From: Bombardia bombarda
Taxonomy: Eukaryota > Ascomycota > Sordariomycetes > Sordariales > Lasiosphaeriaceae
Direction: 5' to 3'
Assembly (NCBI GenBank): GCA_030512295.1
Contig: JAULSR010000003.1
Coordinates: 1,364,001-1,428,000 of the forward strand
DNA: 64,000 nt
Shown here: positions 23,817 through 33,840 of the stretch, piece after piece
Numbering within the stretch: the stretch's first letter is position 1
Layout: the number at the start of each line of letters is the position of its first letter
Translations under genes and position numbers: made by a program
The notes under the pieces: model-generated
What the model was told of the DNA's origin: nothing
Database searches by the model: none
What the model saw: the letters and a program-made list of their open reading frames with translations, nothing else

Positions 23817-25288
23817 CTTGATGGGGTTTGGTAGGTTGCAACGGTATAGTTAGGCTACACAACTGGTGGATGGTGCAAAAGCAGAGAGAAAGAGAGTACG
23901 AAATAAGATATCTAGCGAAGCTGAGGAACTACCTCAAGCTTTATTACTAGGGCTCACATGGGTAGACGCGGAGGGCAAGGCGAAGAAGCGGAGATCCGAC
24001 CATTGCATCCAAGAATTCGATCCGATATTTTCGGTCAGCTGCAGAGCGTTCGTAAGCTCGACGTCATGCATTTCTGCGGTCTGGGTTTCAAAACAAGAGC
24101 TCTGGTCGACATCTTAAGCCGATTTGCGAGGGCAAAGCTAGCTTGCGGGGAAGGAGTAAGAGCCGGTGAGCCGTATCGTCATGCATTTATTGCCTGCGTA
24201 CGTTGCGTGTAGTACGGCTGCGAATGAGGAAGTCCGATGGACACCAAAGAACAAACAGCCAGCCCTGTCCAATTGCGGGGTATGTGATGGATGTCTGGTT
24301 TGCAAGTGGTGGTCAAGGTTCTCAAATGACCAAACGGGAGGCAACAAATGGCGACCTGCCGTGCGTACCCGACATGGAAATACACCGTGCTGATGTTCAA
24401 GGTTTGGCTGGCGCCAGTTTCAAGTTGCCCCTTACAGCAATCGCCGATTTGATGATGATGAGGGGAACGGGAAAAAAGCCTTTGAAGGGCTGACGCTTGG
24501 CCGGGCGTCATGAAAGCCGTGGCGCTGCATATTTATATGGAACTTCCTTCTCTGCTGTTCGGGAAATCGAGAAGTTTCTGGTTGCCCGACTTCGCTGGCA
24601 TGCTTCGGGTGGGGATTCACGTTTAACAGCATGTCGTCGGGCGTGGAATGGAAGGGGGAAGGAAGGTGGGCGGAGCAAGCTGAGGTAGCTCGTTTGGACC
24701 TACGGTTAGGCAGCCTGGGGTTTACAGCGCACGGATCGCTAAATCCCTAACATGGGCGCTTCAATTGGCACAAGTCCCGATGGTGCGCAAACCACAGCCA
24801 GGCGACCACCAGACAACCCTGACCATCCCGCGACAGTTCATTGGACAGAGCTCGCTCAGCGCCCGATGTATGCGCCCCACCACGATTGCCCAGGTCTGAT
24901 ATGATTGGCTAGTGAGATGAGACCAACGCATCTCCCGACCCCACTACGTCATTGCTAGCTTCACAAACTGGAAAGCGGTATGGAGCAACTGGCCTGGTTC
25001 TCAGGCTCAATAGGCTACGCCCCAGTTGACCAGGAGGGAGCTTTACGACCCTCACATGCCACTTATAAAGTGTTTCATACCAGGCGAGCGGCCTTTGCGG
25101 CTGTCTGTTTGCCTGCCTAATAACTCCCGTCATACCTGCACTATATCTGTCGTTCGCCGAGCAAGAACAACAAACAAACCACACACCATTCTGACTTTGA
25201 CACAACCGAACGACTGAAGCTCCAGACCACCTTCCTACCTACATACCTTTTACCTGCAAGTTAATACACCAGACGAACAACCTAAAAA
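23817..25288. other. divergent intergenic region
   Basis: About 1.5 kb between the opsin start (minus) and the CPV-repeat gene (plus). It contains the putative TATA element at 25064. No gene is supported. Confidence 0.5.
25064..25069 (+). promoter_or_regulatory. TATA-box candidate of the CPV-repeat gene
   Basis: TATAAA within ACTTATAAAGTG, 225 bases before the ATG at 25289. A start site about 30 bases downstream would leave a leader of ~190 nt that is C/A-rich near the ATG. Confidence 0.45.
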
Positions 25289-25744
25289 ATGGCCTCCGCC
25301 GGAACCCAAAACTGCCCCGTCGTCGGCACGACCAACCACACCCTGCCCCCCTCGCACCCCGCCATCGACCTCTCCCAGCCCGGCAAGACGTGCCCCGTCG
25401 TCGGCGCCACGACAGACCACCACCACGAGCTGCACCAGCACCCTGCCGTGCCCATCCCTGCCGGCCGCTCGCCCGCCGACGCCTCGGCCTGCCCCGTGCT
25501 CAACAGCAGGGTCGTCAACGAGCCCAAGTCGAAGCAGATGGACGACGAGGTCTGCCCCGTCGTCGGCACTGCGACTACGGTCCTGCCGCCCGACCACCCC
25601 AGCACCGAGGGCCAGGGCGAGGACGCCGAGTGCCCTGTCACCAAGGCCAAGGTCGGACATCACAAGGGCAGGGTGCATGGCCACCCTGATTTGAAGGGTG
25701 TGACGGCGGGTGCGGTTTGCCCTGTTGCTGGTGTTAAGGCTTAG
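25289..25744 (+). CDS. six-fold Cys-Pro-Val repeat protein, unknown function
   Basis: A single exon of 151 aa with strongly C/G-ending codons, so very likely real. All six cysteines (9, 35, 68, 89, 115, 144) lie in Cys-Pro-Val motifs. The modules repeat as two sets of three: modules 1 and 4 (CPVVGT with LPPxHP), 2 and 5 (His-rich: DHHHELHQHP, GHHKGRVHGHP), and 3 and 6 (short). Cys9-Cys89 and Cys35-Cys115 are both 80 apart, pointing to an internal duplication. There is no signal peptide or membrane helix. Cys-Pro motifs with nearby His resemble heme regulatory motifs (as in yeast Hap1), so heme or metal binding is possible, but this is inference only. It is not a metallothionein: there is no CxC. 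I know of no characterised member. Confidence 0.8.
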   Translation: MASAGTQNCPVVGTTNHTLPPSHPAIDLSQPGKTCPVVGATTDHHHELHQHPAVPIPAGRSPADASACPVLNSRVVNEPKSKQMDDEVCPVVGTATTVLPPDHPSTEGQGEDAECPVTKAKVGHHKGRVHGHPDLKGVTAGAVCPVAGVKA

Positions 25745-26484
25745 GGTGGGGGCTTGACGCATGGGGATGCCAGAGTAGAGGAGGGCGTGATAATGGTTGG
25801 CCATGTGGACTGGATTCTGCTCTATACTGGATGGGGTCTACAAGGGGACAATATTGGGGCTTGAAGGCCTATCACGGCGTTGACGCCAGCCACTTGGTGG
25901 GCTATGGATAGACAGGATACTACTATTTTCGCGTGCATGTCATCCTACAGCTCTCTAGCTAGAGATGAGCTGCGACGTTATATAAACACTGCAATGGATA
26001 TATTTGTTGACCAACGGCCAACTCTGTGAACGACTGCTTGGTGAACAGCAAATGTCGATGCTTTGGCTGTGTGTGGTAGGGAACGGAGAGGTGAGGGGTT
26101 GCGTTTGTGACATCACCGTGATAGCTGCTATCCGCAACTTGTGACGGCAAGGCGACATGCCCATGACACCCGAAAGTAGGTGTGTAAAACAGTAAGCACT
26201 CCATCCCCGAGCTCATTCAACAGATCTCAACCGATTTTTTCTCCATTGCTTGACTTGTTCCGGTTTACAGCGCCAAAATAACCCGAAACAGCACAGCCCA
26301 ACGATAGGTGCCTTTGCCCCGCGCTGCCCACTGGAAGACTGGCCCACTAAAGGGAGCGAGCTTGGAAAGCTCAAAACATGTACCACCGCCCTGCCCGCAC
26401 CAACCCTCAAAAAAAACAGGAATGGAATGGAATGGAACAAAAATAGTACTTGACATCCTGAAATGTCGAGTTCTTTCTCTTCAC
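25745..26484. other. intergenic, no gene seen
   Basis: 3' flank of the CPV gene and 3' flank of tRNA-Asn (which is on the minus strand). Nothing else supported. Confidence 0.5.
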
Positions 26485-26558
26485 CTCCCTCGGTAAGGAT
26501 TGAACTTACAGCCTCCAGATTAACAGTCTGACGCGCTAGCCAATTGCGCCACGAGGGA
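26485..26558 (-). tRNA. tRNA-Asn(GTT)
   Basis: Minus strand: the acceptor TCCCTCG pairs with CGAGGGA. The D arm (GCGCAATTGGCTAGCGC), anticodon stem TCAGA/TCTGG, loop CTGTTAA (anticodon GTT) and T arm with GTTCAATCC are all intact. 74 nt, no intron. The copy at 44295-44368 is identical over the whole gene. Confidence 0.95.
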
Positions 26559-26745
26559 TTGGATCCGGGATACTCAATTACTAAGGGAGGCGGGCTGTTC
26601 CTTATCAGGGTGGATTTCTCCATAGGATATAGTGTGTGAAACTGTGGATATGTGTGTAAGTGGAGTGGTTATCTGTCTGTCGTCGGGGCGTTGTGGATGG
26701 TGTAATTACTGCTGTTACTGAACTCTCTTTTCTGCGCCTCTTCCT

Positions 26746-27830
26746 CTAAGAATTCTTCCAGAGTTTGTGGCCCCTGAGAAATCCGATGGCACGCTCCAGA
26801 AGCTGGATTGTCAAGGTCAGTAAAAGTCGAGCCGAGGAAACAGAAGGCTGGAAAATTGAAGTCCACTTGCCTTTGCCGCGGCGAAATGTGGACTTGACAT
26901 TGGCTGTCCAAGACTCTTCCTTATCCCTGATCATAAACAGATTTGATTTCGACCGGTTTTGGCCTTCAATCCCACCCGTCCTGCATTTTCCCCCAATCTC
27001 TATTCCATCAACTTGACCACTGGTATTAAGCTTAGAAAACACCTTGTAGTCGAAGATAAACTGGTTGCTCAGAACAATGTCGTTTGGCAAGTTCTTCATG
27101 ACATGCAAGTTATAGACTACCTTTAGTCGCGTAGTATCTTTGCCCGATCCTCATGCGCGACGTAATTCCTGTACCCACAATTTTGCTTGGGAAAGATAGT
27201 TCGAGAGATTGTATTCTGCAAATAGGAACTCGTCTGGGATGTCAAACTCCAACTCGGCACCTAATACCACCCCGTCGGTCTAAGCCGTGGTGTGATCGGC
27301 TAGTTCGACTTGCTTTCGGGTATGGCTGTGAATGCGAAAACCGTGTCGTCGAAATCCTCTGGAAATAAGCATGAGATCAGACCCGGTGTCTGGAAGCGCA
27401 GGCGCATCCTGGCCATTGATCGTTAAAGGTAGAAGGTTTGGTTGCACATGTGTACTCTGGCTATCCATAGCATCCTTGAGAAGGAAGACACGAGAGTCTG
27501 AGATGATACATGGCCGTACACATTCAAGGATACGTCAAGACCTAGAAGCGACGCCGGTAGCTATGGTTCTCGCTCTGGAACTGGAAAGCTGCTTCAACGT
27601 AGCCAACCGATCGTATATGTTTGCTATTCGGCAATCTGATAGACTGTTGGTTTGCCTTGATAATCATAAGCTTGTGATGTGTAGCGAAAGCTTCTGATAT
27701 GGCATCTATGTTGGAGCCTGTGTCGGGGAATGCTTGAACAGGGGCATTGTTGAACAGACCAGGTACTATGTAAGCTTTGATCGCGGCTATGCCCCGGCTA
27801 GATGCGGTGAGAAATTGGCTTATCCATAAC
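26746..27830 (-). pseudogene. decayed tandem retropepsin-like (DTGS aspartyl protease) sequence
   Basis: Two modules on the minus strand carry the retropepsin active-site motif. The upstream one (about 27830-27545) reads IVPGLFNNAPVQAFPDTGSN and then SIRLPNSKHIRSVGYVE, ending at a stop. The downstream one (27468-26746) reads LPLTINGQDAPALPDTGSDL, then VELADHTTA, a TAG, DGVVLGAELEF, later a TGA, and then the second half, VVYNLHVMKNLPNDIVLSNQ, all in the same frame. In intact fungal relatives these pieces form one domain. Such genes derive from retrotransposon gag-pol or belong to domesticated retropepsin families. I see no reverse transcriptase, integrase or LTRs. The TAG fits CAG to TAG (CpA to TpA, RIP-like); the TGA fits CGA to TGA. 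Confidence 0.6.
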
Positions 27831-29030
27831 GACTAGAGGGAGTCGAATCCGAAGTCGAATTCGTCTGTATGTTTCGTCAAAGACTTGCTTTCAGTAGTAG
27901 AGTCGACAAGTCCAGGAGCCATGTGACGCCCGACTAGAATACTGCTGCATCGACGTATGGTACCAATGAATCTCTACTTATTCCAGAGGGAACAGTGTGT
28001 AGCCGACTGAGTGGCTGGGGTAAATAGTGTGGTCAGTACGTACGCGCGCACATTGCAACCGGCTCTATCCATGTCGTAGATAGACTTGAAAGAAATAAGG
28101 AGTTGGTATAATATGTCTTTGGGTGCTCACAATTTCGTCAATGCTATATTTACTAGTAGATCCCACTTCTATCATGGCGGCAGGCAATTAGGACGCATCA
28201 GATATAATGAAGTTGTGTAAGGGTGTAAATGTGTTACGATGTGCGTTTGATACTTTGATGTAGTCCACCTTGCTTTTCAAATATGTACTATGCAGCATTC
28301 GATGCGCCGGGGATCTCGAGGCCCAACATCCGTTTGTATTGAGGTCAGGCTTCGTGGGTGAGTGGGCATAGTAAAATTGGGGTTCGCAACGTTGTACTGT
28401 CAGCAGACTTATTGGCTAATGCTGTACGGATTTGATGGGGGATGGAAAACTTTTGAAGAAGAGTAGCGCGACTGAAGGGAACTGGTTGCACAGCCTTCCT
28501 ATGGCGTTGTCTGGTAGCGAAACCGGCCGCCGATTTACACAGTATGCAGATGTGCCTTGTGAGAAGTCCGGATTGGTTGTCTCCATAAGCACTGCTACGC
28601 ACCTACCTTGGAGGCGTGGTGCGTGCAGATTAGGGCAGTTCAGCATTCGGATGCACAAAGAGTCAGTAACAGCTTTTCACATCGGTCCAGGTTATCGAAG
28701 CCAAGAAGAGCGTGACCGAAGCCAAGAAAAGCGCACAAGTCAACCAGTACATCTTCATCTTCACCATTGCAGCCATCTTCTTTTTGCGCCTCTCCCCACA
28801 CCTTAACCCGCATAAACCAACTCGCACGTGTTCTCCTCCCAGAAGAAAAAAACCTAGATGCAGCTGCACACGCGAAACCTTCCCAAGCCAAGCCCACCTC
28901 CCTACGTCGGTCCACCGGGCAACCAGAGAAACTATCATCTCCCGTACGGAGGTACTTGGATACTCTTCAAGAGGAGACCTAAATTCGAAGTTGGCCATCA
29001 ATCTTTGAGATCCCCACTTTTGATCGCTTG
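27831..29030. other. intergenic, no gene seen
   Basis: AT-rich near the retropepsin remnant. No supported frame on either strand, though further unrecognised transposon debris is possible. Confidence 0.45.
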
Positions 29031-30344
29031 CTAGGCGTAGTATGATTGGCTTGTTTCGACTTTGACTTCGGGGTCGGCTTCATCCCCGTTGGCGTCTGTA
29101 TGTAGGCAGGAAATCAAGTCAATAAAAATCTAAAATGCATGTAAACCATAGGGCATGGCGCCAGCACTTACCTGGGATGATCTCCTCGCCCGGAGCAGAC
29201 TGCTCCACGACACGCATAGTGCCGTGATTGCCGCTCTGGCTGTTATTGTGCTGCTGCTGCTGCTGCTCCATGTGTGATGGGGGAGTGGCCACCATCTCGT
29301 CAGGTTCGACTATCGACGCGCGGCTATTAAGGCTCGGGACGCGTTCCATCGGAGAGGGGGCGGCCTGCTGGACGGTCGGAGGGGCCTGCTGGGCGGCCGG
29401 AGCAGCGGCTGGGTGTTGAGGAGGCGATGGGTGCCGGTCGACATCGCGGTTCATGTTACTCTGGGCGTAGGCTGGTAAGCTTGGCAAGCCTGGCGCGCTG
29501 TCTTGTATGGGTGAAAAAGGTGCCCTGGGCCTATAGCGAGAACGAGGCGCCCTGCCTGAGCTAAGTAGAGAAAGCGCATTAAGTAGAGGAGGCGCTTGCT
29601 GGATTTGGGCGTTCCAGTTACTGGGTGCTGCATCGTACTGTGGCGGCGGCGGCGGCGGCTGAGGAGCAGGAGGAGGGTGCATGCACTGCCAGCATTGGCA
29701 CGCCGAGTTGTAGGCTCCATTGGGATAATACGAGGGGTGAGGTGGTCCCTGAGAGGTCGTGTAGGTGACACCGTTGGCGGCAGGCGGGTTGTAGGCTGTC
29801 GGAGTCGGGAGTGCGCTCGGGGCTATTGGTTGTGAGTGATAATTTAGCTGCAGTAGAGAAGGGACGTGGGGATATTTACTGTGATTACCGGCCGCAGTGC
29901 CTGATGGTAGCATCGCCTGAATTTGTCCCAGCGGCGTTAGATAGGGCTCTGTTTGTGGTTCATGGTCATCAGCTTGTATGTATGTGACTATGACCTGGGG
30001 GAGGCCCTACTGAGAGAGACGCTATCCAGAAGCCCCATCATCTTCTTGTCATCATCGGTTTTGGGATGGACCTTGGCATAGCTGCCATCAACGCTCGATG
30101 CTAAATGCTCTTTTCGAGAATCTGGTTGGAGAGTTGGTAGTGCCTGATGATTTCTAGGCACAGCGACCATGTTGAGCGGCGGCAATACAGGGCTACACTT
30201 GGTGTCTATGATGTCGGTGTCTATTCGGGCCAGTATTTCAGAAAACTGCGGCGCTACAACGCCACGGTTGCTGCAATGATTCATGATGCTGATGGCTGTT
30301 CGGGGTAATATTTCGTTAGCTTTACACGGAGGAGGAAATGGCAT
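29031..30344 (-). CDS. Pro/Gln-rich low-complexity protein, unknown function
   Basis: I read exons 30344-30011, 29948-29172 and 29095-29031 (391 aa). The third join is clear (GTAAGT donor, ACAG acceptor, ending DPEVKVETSQSYYA); the first (GTAGGG donor, intron 61 nt) is less sure. The N-terminal part has ordered-looking segments (APQFSEILARIDTDIID, DDDKKMMGLLDSVSL). The middle is rich in Pro, Tyr and Ser with a poly-Pro run and a single CQCWQC motif; the C-terminal part has poly-Gln and Ala/Pro tracts. It looks like a disordered regulatory protein whose DNA-binding part is missing or upstream. A 41-nt exon candidate at 30438-30478 would join in phase to the codon before the chosen ATG, so the true start may lie upstream. 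Confidence 0.5.
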
Positions 30345-31551
30345 GCTGAAATTCCATTTGATGCTGATCGACTGTAGATTGGGCAAGAAAGACACAACGC
30401 CAGGTGCCAGGGGATTGGGAGCTGGGCGGGACCTTACATGTCTAGGTTTTCCTTAGCAAGCGGATGCTCAAAAAGACACTGTGGGATAACGGCCTAATAA
30501 ATTGTAGTAATGGTCTGGGCCAGAGACCAAGACTGTGGGATGTCAGAGTCAGAGGGTGGGAGATGGAGGTTGACTGGCCAATGGCGCCTTGCTAGTTCAT
30601 CTAGTGGTTGCTGTCAACAGGGCAATTCTGTGTTGGAAGGTGCGTAACCAAGATCAGAACCTTCCCCGTTTACACATATCTGTCATGGCTGGGGAAAAAA
30701 GGAAAGGACACTTGTGGGCAGTGGTACTCTCCTTATGTACCACTATGTTCGGCTAATGGCTTCGGGCAAGGACCCATCTGAGCCATCTTCCACACTTGAT
30801 AAACCGAAGCTTGGACCGTAAAGTTAATCGAGGCTCACTGTACGCGACGACGCGTCAAATATACTTTCTGTGTATATCGAAGCCATCTGATCAGAAGCTC
30901 CAGCTGTCTCGCACGGCTCGGTGCCAGGCGCACCTGAACTCCAGCTCAAGTTTTCGGTACTAAAGAAGCAAAGCTACGAACAGCACCTAATCTCTAATAT
31001 TGAGAGAGCTAACAAGCCACCATTCGAGTAAACCATGTAGAACCGTCAGGGCCACCGGATGTGCCAGATCGAGGCGGCGAATCGGGGAAAGTTGGTTCCG
31101 GTTCCCGAGCGAATTTGAACCAAATTTCGACAGGACATGGCCAGAGACTAAGTCTCTTTCTTTCATGAGCCATCACCTTATGCGATGGATGAGGTATGGG
31201 ACGGTGGGAGATTCAACAGGTAGACGGTGCCGTTTGTGCAGTATGGATACCTAAATACTTCCATATTGTATCTAAGTATAGTATTAGCATCTACAACACA
31301 GTGGATTAGCTGGTCTTGAAAATTCATATACCCACAATATTATTCACGAATTTAGGCCATTTTTGTTCAACTGCTTGATATATTCCGATATTAATCCCAG
31401 TCCAACATGATCTGGGTGAGTTCGAGTCCATGGGGTAGAAGGAGAGCTTCGCTTTCTAGATGCTGGATAGCAGACTGGAGGATATGGTACGAATAGTGAG
31501 TAGATTGATGTGATTTGAGGCGAGCCTGTGCTGGTTCAGAATATTTGTAAT
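30345..31551. other. intergenic, with a possible upstream exon
   Basis: Holds the candidate exon 30438-30478 of the Pro/Gln-rich gene (acceptor CCACAG, donor GTAAGG). The rest, including the frame at 31000-31254, has no gene I can support. Confidence 0.4.
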
Positions 31552-32241
31552 TCAAATGGAGGCCTTGCTTGCTTCCACAACTTTGCCTCTTGCGGAAGCC
31601 TCCTCCTCAAACTTGTTCTTCCACTTGGTCTCCTGCTTGAACATTGTCACACATTCCAGCGCTGATGGATGACCATGATCTGGATCCGCGCCACCTTCGA
31701 GGAGGACCTAGGGAGCGGAAATTCAGTGTTTGAAAAAGGCAGTGCCAAAGCAAGGATGTAGTTCTAATTAGCGAAAAAGCCTACATTAATGACATTGTCC
31801 TCCATCTTGAACACGGCACCTGCAAGCGGGCTTTGTTGGCGATCGTTGAGTTGATTTGGATCAGCGCCGCAATCAAGAAGGAGCTTTACGACATTGGCAT
31901 GCCCATTGTAGGCGGCGAGCATGAGCTTTGTGTATGTCTCAAGATTGCATCAGTTGTCATTTCGCTTACATAAGCAGATAACCTTGAAAACATGGTTTAA
32001 GCGCAGGGGAAATTGAAGACGGTGACGAGAAATAAAGATGCAGGTGACCCGCGGTCAAGACGTGCATTCATACCAGCGAGTCTCCCATTCCATTTCTCAG
32101 ATTGGCGGGCAAGCCAGCTGGCAGTGCCTGTCGGAGGAGTTCAATGTTTCCCTGGCGCGCGGCATCAAACATACGAGCGGCAAGGTCGATGGCGGCAGTT
32201 GGAAGGGACTCTGCCCTTGATGTGTAGTTTGCACTGTCCAT
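31552..32241 (-). CDS. small ankyrin-repeat protein
   Basis: Exons 32241-32074, 31937-31785 and 31707-31552 (168, 153 and 156 nt, all joins in phase 0) give 158 aa. Introns are 136 and 77 nt with GTATGA and GTAGGC donors. After an N-terminal helix (AIDLAARMFDAARQGNIELL) come ankyrin repeats with the usual signatures TKLMLAAYNGHANVVKLLLD, CGADPNQLNDRQQSPLAGAV and VLLEGGADPDHGHPSALE, then a charged tail (KQETKWKNKFEEEASARGK). The protein is almost entirely ankyrin repeats, so it is probably an adaptor that binds another protein. Compact proteins of this layout are common in filamentous ascomycetes; I know of no assigned function. Confidence 0.85.
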
Positions 32242-33090
32242 GATGCAGATGGGTCAAGCAAAAGTTACCGGGTGATGTAAAGTTTGCGAGGTGGAGTCAT
32301 CCTCACTTGCGCCCACGACAGCTTGTCAGAGAAATCGAGGCAGCTGGCATCTGGCGTTTTGGCTTTTTTTGCCAGGTGGGGACACTGATTATGGTTTGAG
32401 GTATTCAGTGGTCATGGCTCACTTCTCTCAGAAAAGTGAGAATCAGGGTTAGGGTTTGCAGTCGAGATAACAACCACGAAAGCCAAAAGACGAAAAAGCT
32501 AGGTAGTCCTTGCCCAAGTCAAAGCGAGTCTGGGGAACCGCGTGGGCGGTAACAGCTCAAGCACGGATTGCGATATGCAGGTCTGGGCCGCGACAGTGGC
32601 CTTCAAACAACAGCAAAGGTACCAACAAACGGCCAACGAGATTTGTTTGTGTGCGAGCTGTTTCAGCTCCCACCTTTCACCATCCAGTCATGGCAAATGC
32701 CATGTGGGCCGCGCCGCACGGCCAAGGACGACCAAGGGCGAGATTTCACTAATTGAGACGTTACAAACAAACTCGTTGGCCCGGTTTTTGGGGATTCCCC
32801 ACAGATAACAAGCGCTACATGTACCGCCGCAAACTCGCAGCAGAACATCGCGTCGAATGATTGATGACAGCTAAATTTAGCCGCAGCCCTATTACTGCCC
32901 TGCCAGGATTTCAACAAGGTGCTGATGGCAAGCAGCTGCGCAGTCGACATCACATGAAGGGCCTGGGAATATAACCAAGTCCCAACCTAGTTTCTTTCCT
33001 TCTACAAGGGTCTCGTCATCATCTGGCTCCTCGCCAAAAAAAAAAAAAAAAGTACCCTATTCACTGCATATTCACTGCAACGCCACCATC
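32242..33090. other. divergent intergenic region
   Basis: Between the ankyrin gene start (minus) and the Ser/Pro-rich gene start (plus). It has an A-rich run near 33036-33051, just before the plus-strand ATG. No gene seen. Confidence 0.5.
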
Positions 33091-33840
33091 ATGTCTGTCC
33101 TAGCACCCCAGAACGAAGCCTTCACCAGCTGCTGGCACAGCAACGAAGCCATGCAAACAACAATCGACACCAAAGACTCATCATATACCAGCTCTGAGCA
33201 AACACTCACAATGGTCCCCTCCGGCGGCTCACTGTTCGACTATTTCGACTCCAACCAGCTTGAACTCCTCAAAGAAAGCCTGTTCATACCCCCACCAAGC
33301 CCGCCACAAACACCAGACCACCACCTCCTTTCCCCCTCAAGATCATCCTCCAGCCTCTCCTCCGCCCGCAACCACCTCCTCTTCCTAAATCGCCAACGCT
33401 CCCAAAAAGACGTCCCGCCATACCTCCGACAGTTCAAGACACGCAGGCTGCGATACACAAACAACACAAAGGTCCACCACAGCCCATCGCCGTCCAAATC
33501 CAGTCTTCTCTCACCGGCAACAACACACCAGGTCCGAAATGGCTACCCCACACCTCCCTCTAGCGCAAGCGGTGGCTCCCCAAAATCTGTCTTCTCAGTC
33601 GATGACGACATGTCGTATGGCGAGATTATCACCATCAGAAGGACGCCGCAGTTCAAAAAGTCGCCGTACTACCCGCCGAACTCGTCTGTGTCGGGCGACC
33701 GCACAAGGATCTATATGAACCGCGGGGCGCATAGTGTGCCTAACTGGACACCCTTGTCGAGCCTGCCGCAGCATGTGCAGCGCGAGATCACGGGGAGTTC
33801 GAAGATGGTGCAGTTCGTGGCGCCGAAGGTGTCTGCTTGA
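33091..33840 (+). CDS. Ser/Pro-rich conserved-looking hypothetical protein
   Basis: A single exon of 249 aa with C-rich third codon positions. The N-terminal 60 residues contain a possible ordered segment (SLFDYFDSNQLELLKESLF). The middle is Ser/Pro-rich with SP motifs typical of kinase sites (PPPSPPQTP, SPSPSKSSLLSP, PTPPSSASGGSP). The C-terminal part has IITIRRTPQFKKSPYYPP and a closing basic/hydrophobic segment ending FVAPKVSA. There is no signal peptide or membrane helix. It may be a regulatory, phosphorylated protein; I recognise no family. Confidence 0.65.
   Translation: MSVLAPQNEAFTSCWHSNEAMQTTIDTKDSSYTSSEQTLTMVPSGGSLFDYFDSNQLELLKESLFIPPPSPPQTPDHHLLSPSRSSSSLSSARNHLLFLNRQRSQKDVPPYLRQFKTRRLRYTNNTKVHHSPSPSKSSLLSPATTHQVRNGYPTPPSSASGGSPKSVFSVDDDMSYGEIITIRRTPQFKKSPYYPPNSSVSGDRTRIYMNRGAHSVPNWTPLSSLPQHVQREITGSSKMVQFVAPKVSA

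Noticed and set aside
25289..25744. Metallothionein as identity of the CPV-repeat protein
   Set aside because: Only six Cys in 151 residues and no CxC or CC pairs.
31400..31440. GTTCGAGTCC resembling a tRNA T arm
   Set aside because: No matching acceptor, D or anticodon arm nearby.
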